A stretch of DNA of 5,828 bases. It comes from DATARH01 sp036264235 (GTDB lineage Bacteria; Pseudomonadota; Alphaproteobacteria; ATCC43930; CGMCC-115725). Positions 1 through 4,976 of the stretch are shown piece by piece. Made by a program: the position numbers and the translations under genes. Position 1 is the stretch's first letter. Every line of letters starts with the position of its first letter. A model generated the notes under the pieces. That model searched no databases. It was not told the DNA's origin and worked only from the letters and a program-made list of their open reading frames with translations. Location of the stretch: contig DATARH010000264.1 in the NCBI GenBank assembly GCA_036264235.1, positions 1-5,828 of the forward strand, given 5' to 3'.

Positions 1-202
1 ACTCGCCGACCTCGTCGCGCGGTATCCGGATCGTCTCCGGCGGGTTCAGCTGCTGCAGCACCAGATCGTCGCCCTCCCAGCGGACGAACTGCTTGATCAG
101 CACCGCCTCGCCCTTTTTGTAGACGACGACGTCGCGGCCGCTGGTCGGCGGCTTGAACGGGTTGACGTGCAACAGCCAGGCCGGCAGTGCGCTGCCGATC
201 GT
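1..202 (-). pseudogene. C-terminal fragment of an S24/LexA-type repressor peptidase, 5'-truncated
   Basis: Read on the minus strand (codons at plus positions 2-4, 5-7 and so on), 67 codons are open between a TAG at 203-205 and the window edge. The peptide contains WLLHVNPFKPPTSGRDVV, then YKKGEAVLIKQFVR, then LVLQQLNPPETIRIPRDEV. This follows the second half of S24/LexA-type peptidase domains, which in phage repressors carry out RecA-stimulated self-cleavage. The lysine in VLIKQF (plus 92-94) sits where LexA has its catalytic lysine. The GDSM-like serine motif, expected about ten residues before WLL, is absent: the frame closes at 203-205 and no ATG start exists. Family resemblance stops near 176-187, where tail-protein coding begins on the other strand. 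The 3' end lies outside the window. The assignment is from remembered family patterns, without a search. It could be a chimeric assembly join instead of a true gene fragment. Confidence 0.68.
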
Positions 203-1421
203 CTACGGGACGCAGCGAGTCTCGGTCAACCTGCTCGAGTTCTGGGGCTTCACCAGCGCCGCCGGCGGCAAGGGCGGCAAGGGGCTCGGCTCCTCCGGCG
301 GCAAGAAGAGCGCCAACGCGCAATACGCGGTGAACGTCGCCTTCGGCATCTGCCAGGGACCGGCGGCGCTGACCGGCGCCAGTCACGGCAGCGGCGGCAA
401 CAACCGCATCTGGGCCAACGGCGGCATCGCCGCCGGCGCCGCCAGCATCGGCCTCAACTTCTACAGCGGCACCGACGCGCAATCGCCCGATCCGGTCTTC
501 GTCAGCGCCGACACCAACCAGCCGGTGATCGGCTATTCCGGCACCGCCTATGTCACCGGCACGCCGCTCAATCTCGGCTCGTCGCCGGCGCTGCCCAACA
601 TCAGCTTCGAGGTGACCGGCATCGCGCACGGCACCGCCGGCCCGGATTTCCCCGACGATGCCCGCCCCGACGCGATCGTCGCCGATCTGTTGACCAACCC
701 GCGCTACGGCGCCGGCTTCCCCGCGGGCAATCTCGACAGCGCCGGCGCGATTGCCGATTGGGGCGATTATTGCCAGGCGGCGCGGCTCGCGATGTCGCTG
801 CTCATGGACCGCCAGCAGCCCTGTGCCCGCTGGCTCGAGGAGATCGCCCAGCTGACCGTGTCGGCGGTCGTGTGGTCCGGCAATCTGTTGAAGATCGTCC
901 CTTATGGTGACGCGCCGCTGGCGGCGAACGGCGCCGCATGGATCCCGAACCTGACGTGGCAATATGCGCTGACCGACGCCGATTTCCTGCCGTTCAGCGG
1001 TGCGGATGACCCGGTGCAGTTGACCCGCGCCGACCCGGCGCAGGCGACCAACTGGCTCAGCCTCGAATACATGGACAGCGCCTACAGCTACAACCCGCAG
1101 ATCGTGCCGGTCTTCGACCAGGCGACGATCGACCTCTACGGGCTGCGCACCGAGCCGCCGATCCAGGCGCATGAATTCACCAACCCGGTCAGCGCCGCGG
1201 TTTCGGCGCAGCTGCTGCTGCAGCGCCGGCTCTATCTGCGCAATACCGTCAAGTTCCGCCTCGGCTGGCGCTACGCGCTGCTGGAGCCGATGGACATCAT
1301 GCTGGTGACCGACGCGGCGCTCGGTCTCGTCGCGGCGCCCTATCGCATCACTGAGATCGAGGAGGACGATGACGGCGCGCTGACCGTCACCGCCGAGGAG
1401 ATCCCCGGCCTGACGCCGTAA
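153..1421 (+). CDS. phage tail-tip (hub/J-like) protein, N-terminus probably truncated
   Basis: The 422-residue protein resembles the hub portion of siphophage tail-tip proteins (the Phage-tail_3 and host-specificity protein J type), which close the tail tube and carry receptor-binding parts. Near the N-terminus is the family-typical SALPIVYGTQRV (residues 12-23). A Gly/Lys-rich flexible stretch (38-52) follows, then AQYAVNVAFGICQGP (56-70). The middle holds DARPDAIVADLLTNPRYGAGFP (about 169-190, broken here only by naming its ends) and an insertion domain with WLEEIAQLTVSAVVWSGN (227-244). The C-terminal beta-rich part ends VTAEEIPGLTP. The TTG at 153 is only the first plausible start after a stop at 120-122. 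It has no clear Shine-Dalgarno sequence, and the next in-frame ATG lies deep inside. Since repressor coding occupies the other strand up to about 180, the native start is probably missing. Family proteins usually continue into the region encoded by the next gene. Confidence 0.8.
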   Translation: MNGLTCNSQAGSALPIVYGTQRVSVNLLEFWGFTSAAGGKGGKGLGSSGGKKSANAQYAVNVAFGICQGPAALTGASHGSGGNNRIWANGGIAAGAASIGLNFYSGTDAQSPDPVFVSADTNQPVIGYSGTAYVTGTPLNLGSSPALPNISFEVTGIAHGTAGPDFPDDARPDAIVADLLTNPRYGAGFPAGNLDSAGAIADWGDYCQAARLAMSLLMDRQQPCARWLEEIAQLTVSAVVWSGNLLKIVPYGDAPLAANGAAWIPNLTWQYALTDADFLPFSGADDPVQLTRADPAQATNWLSLEYMDSAYSYNPQIVPVFDQATIDLYGLRTEPPIQAHEFTNPVSAAVSAQLLLQRRLYLRNTVKFRLGWRYALLEPMDIMLVTDAALGLVAAPYRITEIEEDDDGALTVTAEEIPGLTP

Positions 1422-1442
1422 GTTGTCGGATTTTCTCGCTTT

Positions 1443-1518
1443 GCCCGGACTTGTTCCGGGCATCCACGTCTTCTGTTGTGGCGCCGGAAGACGTGGACCC
1501 GCGGGACAAGCCCGCGGG
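1443..1518. repeat. three-stem intergenic palindromic element, complete copy
   Basis: Three perfect inverted repeats lie in a row. GCCCGGA/TCCGGGC (1443-1449 and 1455-1461) has a 5-base loop. TCCACGTCTTC/GAAGACGTGGA (1463-1473 and 1487-1497) has a 13-base loop. CCCGCGGG twice (1498-1505 and 1511-1518) flanks ACAAG. This hairpin-stem-hairpin layout matches a widespread intergenic repeat of Hyphomicrobiales and Rhodospirillales genomes, whose spurious translations read like PGLVPGIHVF. That peptide string does occur in frame with position 1423. The family identification is from memory. A half-copy occurs at 3936-3963. The element sits between two genes that look like halves of one tail gene. 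Confidence 0.8.
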
Positions 1519-1534
1519 AATGGGAAAAGTGCTT

Positions 1535-1558
1535 CTCACCGTCTCACCGTCTCTGTGG
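1535..1558. repeat. short 8-bp iteration upstream of the second tail gene
   Basis: CTCACCGT occurs twice in tandem (1535-1542 and 1543-1550), followed by the degenerate CTCTGTGG. The same CTCAYYGY unit occurs three times at 3270-3293 and, in reverse complement, three times at 3098-3121. This copy ends just before GGTGA (1557-1561), the likely ribosome-binding site of the gene starting at 1568. Function unknown. Confidence 0.6.
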
Positions 1559-1567
1559 TGAAAACAA

Positions 1568-2602
1568 ATGCCCGGTCTCATCACCCCGATCGGCGCCGGC
1601 ACCGCCGCGCTCTACACCCGGCAGGCAAGCGCCGGGCCGCCGCTCGATTCGCTGGCGGCGCCCGGCAGCACCAACCCGCCGATCGTCTTCGAGCCGCCGC
1701 CGGCGCTGTCGGGCGGCGCCGCCGAGGTCTGGGTCATCGCCACCGGTGGCACCAATTGGGGTGGCGCCCAGTTGTGGATCTCGAGTGACGGCAACACCTA
1801 CGCTTTCGCCGGCAACCTTTATCGCGGCGGCCGCCAAGGCGTTCTGACCGCCGCATTACCGAGCCATGCCGATCCCGACACGACCGATACCTTGTCGGTC
1901 GATCTGTCGATGTCGCAGGGCCAGCTTCTCTCCGGCACGCTGGCCGACGCCGACAATTTCGTCACCTTGAGCTTTTGCGACGGCGAACTGATCGCGTTCG
2001 AGACCGCCACCCTGACCGCTGCCAACCGCTACGATCTCACCTATCTGCGCCGCGGCGTCTACGGCACGCCGGTCGGGGCGCATTCCGCCGGCGCCAATTT
2101 CGCCCGTTTTGGGCCCAACGAGCCGAGCCTCTTCAAATATGCCTACCCGCCGAGCTTCATCGGCCAGACGATCCATCTGAAGCTGCCGGCCTTCAACATC
2201 TTCGGCCAGGCGCTGCAATCCTTGGCCGGCCTCACCGCCGACAGCTACACCTTGACCGGCGCCGGCGCGGTCGCCGCGTTCAACGTGCCGCTGCAGTATC
2301 TCGGCATCCCGCAGGCCGGCAGCCCGATCCTGCGCTACACCTTCGCCGATCCGGTGTCGTTCGCCGCCAGTTTCACCGCCAGCACAGCAAGCGCCGGCAC
2401 CCCCGCGACGGCCGCCACGATCTTCGACATCGCCAGGAACGGCAGCAACTTCGCGACCCTGACGTTTGCCGCCGCGGCGACAATCGGCAGCTTCGCCGGC
2501 CCGGCGCAATCGGTGATCGCCGGCGATGTGCTGACCGTCACCGCCCGCAGCACCGACGCGACCCTCGCCAACCTCTCCGGCATCCTCGCCGGCACGGCGT
2601 AG
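1568..2602 (+). CDS. phage tail-tip protein, C-terminal portion (receptor-binding side)
   Basis: The 344-residue protein resembles the C-terminal third or half of large phage tail-tip proteins, not a free-standing protein. The N-terminal part has IGAGTAALYTRQ (8-19), NPPIVFEPPPALSGG (36-50) and NWGGAQLWISSDG (63-75). Next come RQGVLTAALP (89-98) and LRRGVYGTPVGAH (160-172), then FNIFGQALQSLAGL (209-222). The last 90 residues (about 255-344) form a beta-rich module ending DATLANLSGILAGTA, like C-terminal modules of tail fibre and tip proteins. The ATG at 1568 has a modest Shine-Dalgarno sequence, GGTGA at 1557-1561, six bases away. Its first residues, MPGLITP, echo the end of the previous protein, IPGLTP, so the two genes may derive from one. 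Codon use matches its neighbours. Whether the two products assemble together cannot be told from sequence. Confidence 0.78.
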   Translation: MPGLITPIGAGTAALYTRQASAGPPLDSLAAPGSTNPPIVFEPPPALSGGAAEVWVIATGGTNWGGAQLWISSDGNTYAFAGNLYRGGRQGVLTAALPSHADPDTTDTLSVDLSMSQGQLLSGTLADADNFVTLSFCDGELIAFETATLTAANRYDLTYLRRGVYGTPVGAHSAGANFARFGPNEPSLFKYAYPPSFIGQTIHLKLPAFNIFGQALQSLAGLTADSYTLTGAGAVAAFNVPLQYLGIPQAGSPILRYTFADPVSFAASFTASTASAGTPATAATIFDIARNGSNFATLTFAAAATIGSFAGPAQSVIAGDVLTVTARSTDATLANLSGILAGTA

Positions 2603-2618
2603 CCGCAACCCTCTACAC

Positions 2619-2747
2619 GGTCATTCCGGGGCGACCCGAAGGGGCGAGCCCGGAACCCAAGAACACAGGCGGCGCCAGAAGCCTTCTGTGGAAGCCGGTG
2701 TTCATGGGTTCCGGACGACCTCGCTGCGCTCGGTCTCCGGAATGACC
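2619..2747. repeat. long intergenic palindromic element, second family
   Basis: The outer arms are perfect: GGTCATTCCGG (2619-2629) pairs with CCGGAATGACC (2737-2747). The inner arms 2650-2666 (CCGGAACCCAAGAACAC) and 2698-2714 pair at 16 of 17 positions. This order of arms matches a repeat common between genes in Hyphomicrobiales, recalled as starting with a GTCATTCCGGGGC-like end and carrying a GGAACCCA inner arm. It fills the gap between the tail-tip gene (stop at 2600-2602) and the membrane protein at 2779. No T-tract follows, so it is not a clear intrinsic terminator, although the RNA could fold strongly. Confidence 0.8.
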
Positions 2748-2778
2748 TGTAAGTAGTGAGAGCAACATCTGTATCATC

Positions 2779-3093
2779 ATGCTTCACCCGAATTTCACTC
2801 CCGACATCAATCTCGGCCATCTGGTGCAGGCCGGCGTGTTGATCGCCAGCGTCGCCGGCGGCGTGCTCGGCGGCTATTGGGGCCTGCGTACCGATCTCGA
2901 CCGGCAAGGCGCCGAGTTTCGCGTCGCACTGACCGGTGACGAAGCGCGGCTCGCGATGGCCGAGCGCCTCCTCGACGAGCGCCGCGCCGAGGACCGTCAG
3001 TTCCAGGCCGAGATGCGCGCCGCGCTCGACCGCGTGATGTCGACCCTCGCGGCGCTGCGCACCGAGCTCGTCCAGAAACAAGACCGCAAATAG
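2779..3093 (+). CDS. small single-pass membrane protein with coiled coil, phage lysis region
   Basis: The 104-residue protein begins with a short polar segment containing FTPDINLGHL (6-15), followed by one hydrophobic segment at about 14-35 rich in Gly, Val and Ala. From residue 37 on it is strongly charged and helical (Arg, Glu, Asp, Ala, Leu), with heptad-like spacing to about residue 100, as expected of a coiled coil. Small proteins of this shape, with an NLGHL-like start, are common just after the tail genes of alphaproteobacterial prophages. A role as an inner-membrane spanin-like (Rz-type) protein or a holin accessory fits its shape and its place before the endolysin, but I recognise no motif that proves it. 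No good Shine-Dalgarno sequence precedes the ATG; the nearest purine run (2755-2762) is too far upstream. Translation may be weak or depend on upstream folding. Confidence 0.72.
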   Translation: MLHPNFTPDINLGHLVQAGVLIASVAGGVLGGYWGLRTDLDRQGAEFRVALTGDEARLAMAERLLDERRAEDRQFQAEMRAALDRVMSTLAALRTELVQKQDRK

Positions 3094-3097
3094 AAAC

Positions 3098-3293
3098 ACA
3101 ATGAGACAGTGAGGCAGTGAGAACCGGCCGCGAGGCGGCCGGACAAAACATCTCAACCCAGAGCACACGGAGTTCACGCGGAGAACGCGGCGAAGCTCCG
3201 TTGTTGCGATCACCGCGTCTCCCTGCGTCGGCTGGGTTATAGCAGCTATTTCATCCGCCGCGCCTTCCTCTCACTGTCTCACCGCCTCATTGT
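3098..3293. repeat. nested imperfect inverted repeat with 8-bp iterations at both ends
   Basis: This 196-bp non-coding block fills most of the 3094-3320 gap. The ends are three tandem 8-mers on each side: ACAATGAG ACAGTGAG GCAGTGAG (3098-3121) and CTCACTGT CTCACCGC CTCATTGT (3270-3293), complementary at 21 of 24 positions. Inside are a perfect hairpin (CCGGCCGC 3124-3131, loop GAG, GCGGCCGG 3135-3142) and weaker arms: AACCCAG 3155-3161 with CTGGGTT 3232-3238, and ACGGAG 3167-3172 with CTCCGT 3196-3201. The region 3155-3190 resembles a CACGGAG-type intergenic repeat seen in many proteobacteria. No gene is supported here. The minus-strand frames crossing it have no recognisable protein features. 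Confidence 0.7.
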
Positions 3294-3306
3294 GAATATC
3301 TGCAAT

Positions 3307-3312
3307 AAGGAG
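3307..3312 (+). promoter_or_regulatory. ribosome-binding site of the endolysin gene
   Basis: AAGGAG lies eight bases before the ATG at 3321, an ideal Shine-Dalgarno sequence and spacing. It fixes the endolysin start and lies 13 bases after the last 8-bp repeat of the preceding palindrome. Confidence 0.85.
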
Positions 3313-3320
3313 AAACCGCT

Positions 3321-3920
3321 ATGGACTTCACCGGAGCGGCGACGCCGTTGGCCGCCGCCGATGTCGTGTCGGAAGCAAACGCGATTGGCTGCGAGCCGGC
3401 CGCCGTCTGGGCCGTCTGCGACGTCGAAAGCGCCGGCACCGGCTTTCTTCCCGACAGGCGCCCGCGGCTGCTGTTCGAGGCGCATGTCTTCGGCAAGCTG
3501 ACGCGTCACCGCTACGATGCCTCGCACCCGAATATTTCGTCACCGGTGTGGAACCGCGCCCTCTACGGCGCGCCCGGCGCGCACCAATACGACCGGCTAG
3601 CTGCGGCGATCCCGCTCGACCGCACCGCCGCGCTGGAAGCGGCGAGCTGGGGAATGTTTCAGATCCTCGGTCTCAATTACCTGCAATGCGGTTTCACCGG
3701 TGTCGAGGATTACGTCGCGGCGATGTGCGAGAGCGAGGCGCGGCAGCTCGCCGCTTTCGCCGAATTCTGCCGTCGCGGCGGCCTCGAGCGCTTCCTGCGG
3801 GCGCAAGACTGGGTGCGCTTCGCCCTGCGCTACAACGGCCCCGCCGAGGCCGACAACGGCTACGATGACGAGCTCGCCGCCGCCTATGCCCGCCGCGCTT
3901 CGGTGAAGAACGCCAGTTGA
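3321..3920 (+). CDS. N-acetylmuramidase-family endolysin (DUF3380 type)
   Basis: The 199-residue protein matches the N-acetylmuramidase family (PF11860, formerly DUF3380). These enzymes cleave the N-acetylmuramic acid/N-acetylglucosamine bond of peptidoglycan and serve as phage endolysins. Family landmarks appear in order: AVCDVESAGTGFLP (31-44), with Glu36 in the VES motif as the candidate catalytic acid; RPRLLFEAHVF (47-57); RYDASHPNIS (64-73); HQYDRL (88-93); ASWGMFQILGLNY (108-120); and RYNGP (170-174) near the C-terminus. Length is normal for a single catalytic domain. There is no added wall-binding domain, and no signal peptide is evident, so export would need a holin. The first acidic residue of the usual E-V-E-S motif is Asp34 here. 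The start is set by the AAGGAG at 3307. The gene is followed by an intrinsic terminator and then a holin-like gene, consistent with a lysis cassette. Confidence 0.92.
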   Translation: MDFTGAATPLAAADVVSEANAIGCEPAAVWAVCDVESAGTGFLPDRRPRLLFEAHVFGKLTRHRYDASHPNISSPVWNRALYGAPGAHQYDRLAAAIPLDRTAALEAASWGMFQILGLNYLQCGFTGVEDYVAAMCESEARQLAAFAEFCRRGGLERFLRAQDWVRFALRYNGPAEADNGYDDELAAAYARRASVKNAS

Positions 3921-3935
3921 GGAACACCGCTTATC

Positions 3936-3963
3936 CCCGGGTTTGGCCCGGGAGTCCACGTCT
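3936..3963. repeat. half-copy of the three-stem palindromic element
   Basis: CCCGGG (3936-3941), TTTGG, CCCGGG (3947-3952), then AGTCCACGTCTTC reproduce the left hairpin and left long arm of the element at 1443-1518, in the same orientation. The right arm and second hairpin are missing, and a terminator hairpin follows within about 20 bases. It is probably a truncated or recombined copy, located just after the endolysin stop (3918-3920). Confidence 0.7.
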
Positions 3964-3980
3964 TCGCTTTCACCACCACC

Positions 3981-4004
3981 AGCCGCCCGCCGGGCGGCTT
4001 TTTT
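3981..4004 (+). terminator. intrinsic terminator after the endolysin gene
   Basis: AGCCGCCC (3981-3988), loop GCC, GGGCGGCT (3992-3999) make a perfect 8-bp GC-rich stem, and six T residues run from 3999 to 4004. This is a textbook rho-independent terminator for plus-strand transcripts. It ends transcription after the endolysin, or lowers readthrough into the holin-like gene whose ribosome-binding site starts nine bases later. Confidence 0.85.
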
Positions 4005-4012
4005 CATGTCCG

Positions 4013-4019
4013 AAAGGAG
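4013..4019 (+). promoter_or_regulatory. ribosome-binding site of the holin-like fusion gene
   Basis: AAAGGAG ends eight bases before the ATG at 4028. It decides the start: the open frame extends upstream to 3917, but that part would translate the repeat and the terminator hairpin, so 4028 is the real start. Confidence 0.85.
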
Positions 4020-4027
4020 TGCTTCCA

Positions 4028-4576
4028 ATGCAATACGTCACCTACCTCCTCGCCCGCTTCAGCGAGCCGTCGAGCTATGCCGGGCTCGGCGCCGTCATCG
4101 CCCTGATCGGCTGGCACCTCTCCGACACCGGTCTCGGCGCGCTGGCGCAATTTCTCGCCGCCGGCTGCGCCCTGGCGGCGCTGCTGCTGAAGGAGCGCGG
4201 CACCGTGGCGGCGCTGCTGCTGTGCTTGGCGCTCGTGCCGACGCTCGGCGCCTGCGGCGCGCTGGTGCCGGCCGGTTCGGCGCTCGGCGCAATCGGTGGC
4301 GGCATCACGATCGCCAACCAGGTCAGCGCCGCGATCGACCCGGTGATCGCCGCCGCCTGTGCCGAATACGCCAGAGGTGCGGCCACGGCCAACGCGATGA
4401 TCGCCACCGGGCTGATGCCGGCGAGCGTCACCGCCAAGGTCACCTCGATCGAGAGCTTCGGCGATGCCGCCTGCGCCCAGCCGCCGTCCGGCGATGCGCT
4501 CTCGACCGCGATCTGGCTCGGCCGGCTCGCCGGCCAGGTGACAACCCTGACCGGCACCGCCGCGCCGGGCGGCTGA
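4028..4576 (+). CDS. holin-like membrane protein fused to a lipoprotein-like C-terminal domain
   Basis: The 182-residue protein starts MQYVTYLLARFSEPSSYAGL. The SEPSSYAG motif and the next two hydrophobic segments (about 17-30 and 37-54, the second ending in LLKERG) are typical of small holins of prophages, which open the inner membrane to release the endolysin. Such holins normally stop shortly after the LLKE-like tail. Here the frame continues into a third hydrophobic segment (59-73) and a lipobox-like LGAC (73-76), then a small Ala/Gly-rich domain (about 77-182) containing SAIDP-like IDPVIAAACAEY (103-114) and GDAACAQPPSGD (145-156). That domain resembles a separate small phage protein found next to holins. 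So this looks like a fusion of two neighbouring genes, or one frame serving two products through the internal start at 4205. The holin role is inferred from shape and position. Confidence 0.72.
   Translation: MQYVTYLLARFSEPSSYAGLGAVIALIGWHLSDTGLGALAQFLAAGCALAALLLKERGTVAALLLCLALVPTLGACGALVPAGSALGAIGGGITIANQVSAAIDPVIAAACAEYARGAATANAMIATGLMPASVTAKVTSIESFGDAACAQPPSGDALSTAIWLGRLAGQVTTLTGTAAPGG
4190..4207 (+). promoter_or_regulatory. possible internal ribosome-binding site and GTG start
   Basis: AAGGAG (4190-4195), encoding Lys-Glu of the holin-like tail, lies nine bases before an in-frame GTG (4205-4207). Starting there gives a 123-residue protein with a short hydrophobic leader and the lipobox LGAC at its residues 14-17. 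The leader has no basic residue, which weakens the case for export. The site may be the old start of a once separate lipoprotein gene. Confidence 0.4.
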
Positions 4577-4668
4577 CCGCACAACCTATCGCGGCTGAGG
4601 CGCCAGCCGCTGCCCCTTGATCCTCGCCCGCTCGCCCGGCATCGTCGCTCGGCAAATCAGGGGGAACG

Positions 4669-4905
4669 ATGCGGGCGATATCTGCTGTGGCGCTTGCGGC
4701 GGCGCTGGCGCTCGCCGGGTGCGGCAGGGGACCCGCCGGCGAGGGATCGGGTCCCGAGCGCAAATGCCCGGTGCCGATCCCCTACAGCAAGGCGCAGCTC
4801 GACGAGATCCAGAAGGCGATCCACGACCTGCCGAAGGACAGCATCCTGCACCAGGTGATGCGCGACTACGAAAACGAGCGCGACGACCTGCGCTTCTGCA
4901 AATGA
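4669..4905 (+). CDS. small phage-type lipoprotein
   Basis: The 78-residue precursor has a clear lipoprotein signal: MRAIS start with a basic residue, a hydrophobic Ala/Leu run (6-15) and lipobox LAGC with the lipidated cysteine at Cys18. The mature part of 61 residues has a Gly/Pro-rich linker, then CPVPIPYS (33-40), a helical stretch, and ends RDDLRFCK. Cys33 and Cys77 could form a disulfide in the periplasm. Small lipoproteins with this C-P-x-P-x-x-Y start and a C-terminal cysteine occur in prophage lysis regions, where they may act as outer-membrane spanin (Rz1) counterparts. That role is inference, since Rz1 proteins are poorly conserved. A purine-rich AGGGGGA (4659-4665) precedes the ATG at short spacing. 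It is the last phage-like gene before fabD; a host origin cannot be excluded. Confidence 0.8.
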   Translation: MRAISAVALAAALALAGCGRGPAGEGSGPERKCPVPIPYSKAQLDEIQKAIHDLPKDSILHQVMRDYENERDDLRFCK

Positions 4906-4915
4906 CGCCCGCCGC

Positions 4916-4943
4916 TTGACTCCCCGGCGCGCCCGTTTATGAC
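4916..4943 (+). promoter_or_regulatory. sigma70-type promoter for fabD
   Basis: TTGACT (4916-4921, five of six to the -35 consensus) and TATGAC (4938-4943, four of six to the -10) are separated by 16 bases. Transcription would start near 4950 and give a leader of roughly 27 bases before the fabD ATG. It begins only ten bases after the lipoprotein stop, so fabD appears to keep its own promoter independent of the upstream phage genes. Confidence 0.62.
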
Positions 4944-4976
4944 CAGCGTTGGGGGACAACGGGACAAGAAAAGCAC

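Noticed and set aside
167..910. Plus-strand frame of 247 codons overlapping the first tail gene
   Set aside because: Arg/Gln/His-rich low-complexity translation typical of an out-of-frame reading of GC-rich coding DNA.
1423..1788. Possible small gene beginning with an LPGLVPGIHVF peptide
   Set aside because: That peptide is the translation of the palindromic repeat at 1443-1518, and the rest is out-of-frame with the real gene at 1568.
153..2602. Gene transfer agent (GTA) tail module
   Set aside because: The proteins resemble general prophage tail-tip proteins, and the neighbouring GTA genes expected on either side are absent from the window, so a GTA call is not supported.
1856..2608. Long minus-strand open frame (250 codons) opposite the second tail gene
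   Set aside because: Its peptide is Arg/Gly/Ala-rich with no recognisable motif, and it is an antisense shadow of a clearly phage-like gene in GC-rich DNA.
3124..3142. GC-rich hairpin as a terminator after the coiled-coil protein gene
   Set aside because: The stem is perfect, but ACAAAACA follows it instead of a T-tract, so intrinsic termination is not supported.
2335..3213. Minus-strand open frame of 292 codons spanning the tail end, palindrome and membrane protein
   Set aside because: It crosses two repeat elements and two well-supported plus-strand genes and shows no domain pattern.
3204..3243. TTGCGA and TATAGC as a promoter before the endolysin
   Set aside because: The spacing of about 28 bases is too long for a sigma70 promoter and the site lies inside the nested repeat.
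1443..3293. Repeats as a CRISPR array
   Set aside because: The repeats are palindromic, differ from each other and are irregularly spaced, with no repeat-spacer periodicity.
3917..4027. Upstream extension of the holin-like gene to an ATG at 3917
   Set aside because: It would translate the half-repeat and the intrinsic terminator; the ATG at 4028 has a strong, well-spaced ribosome-binding site.
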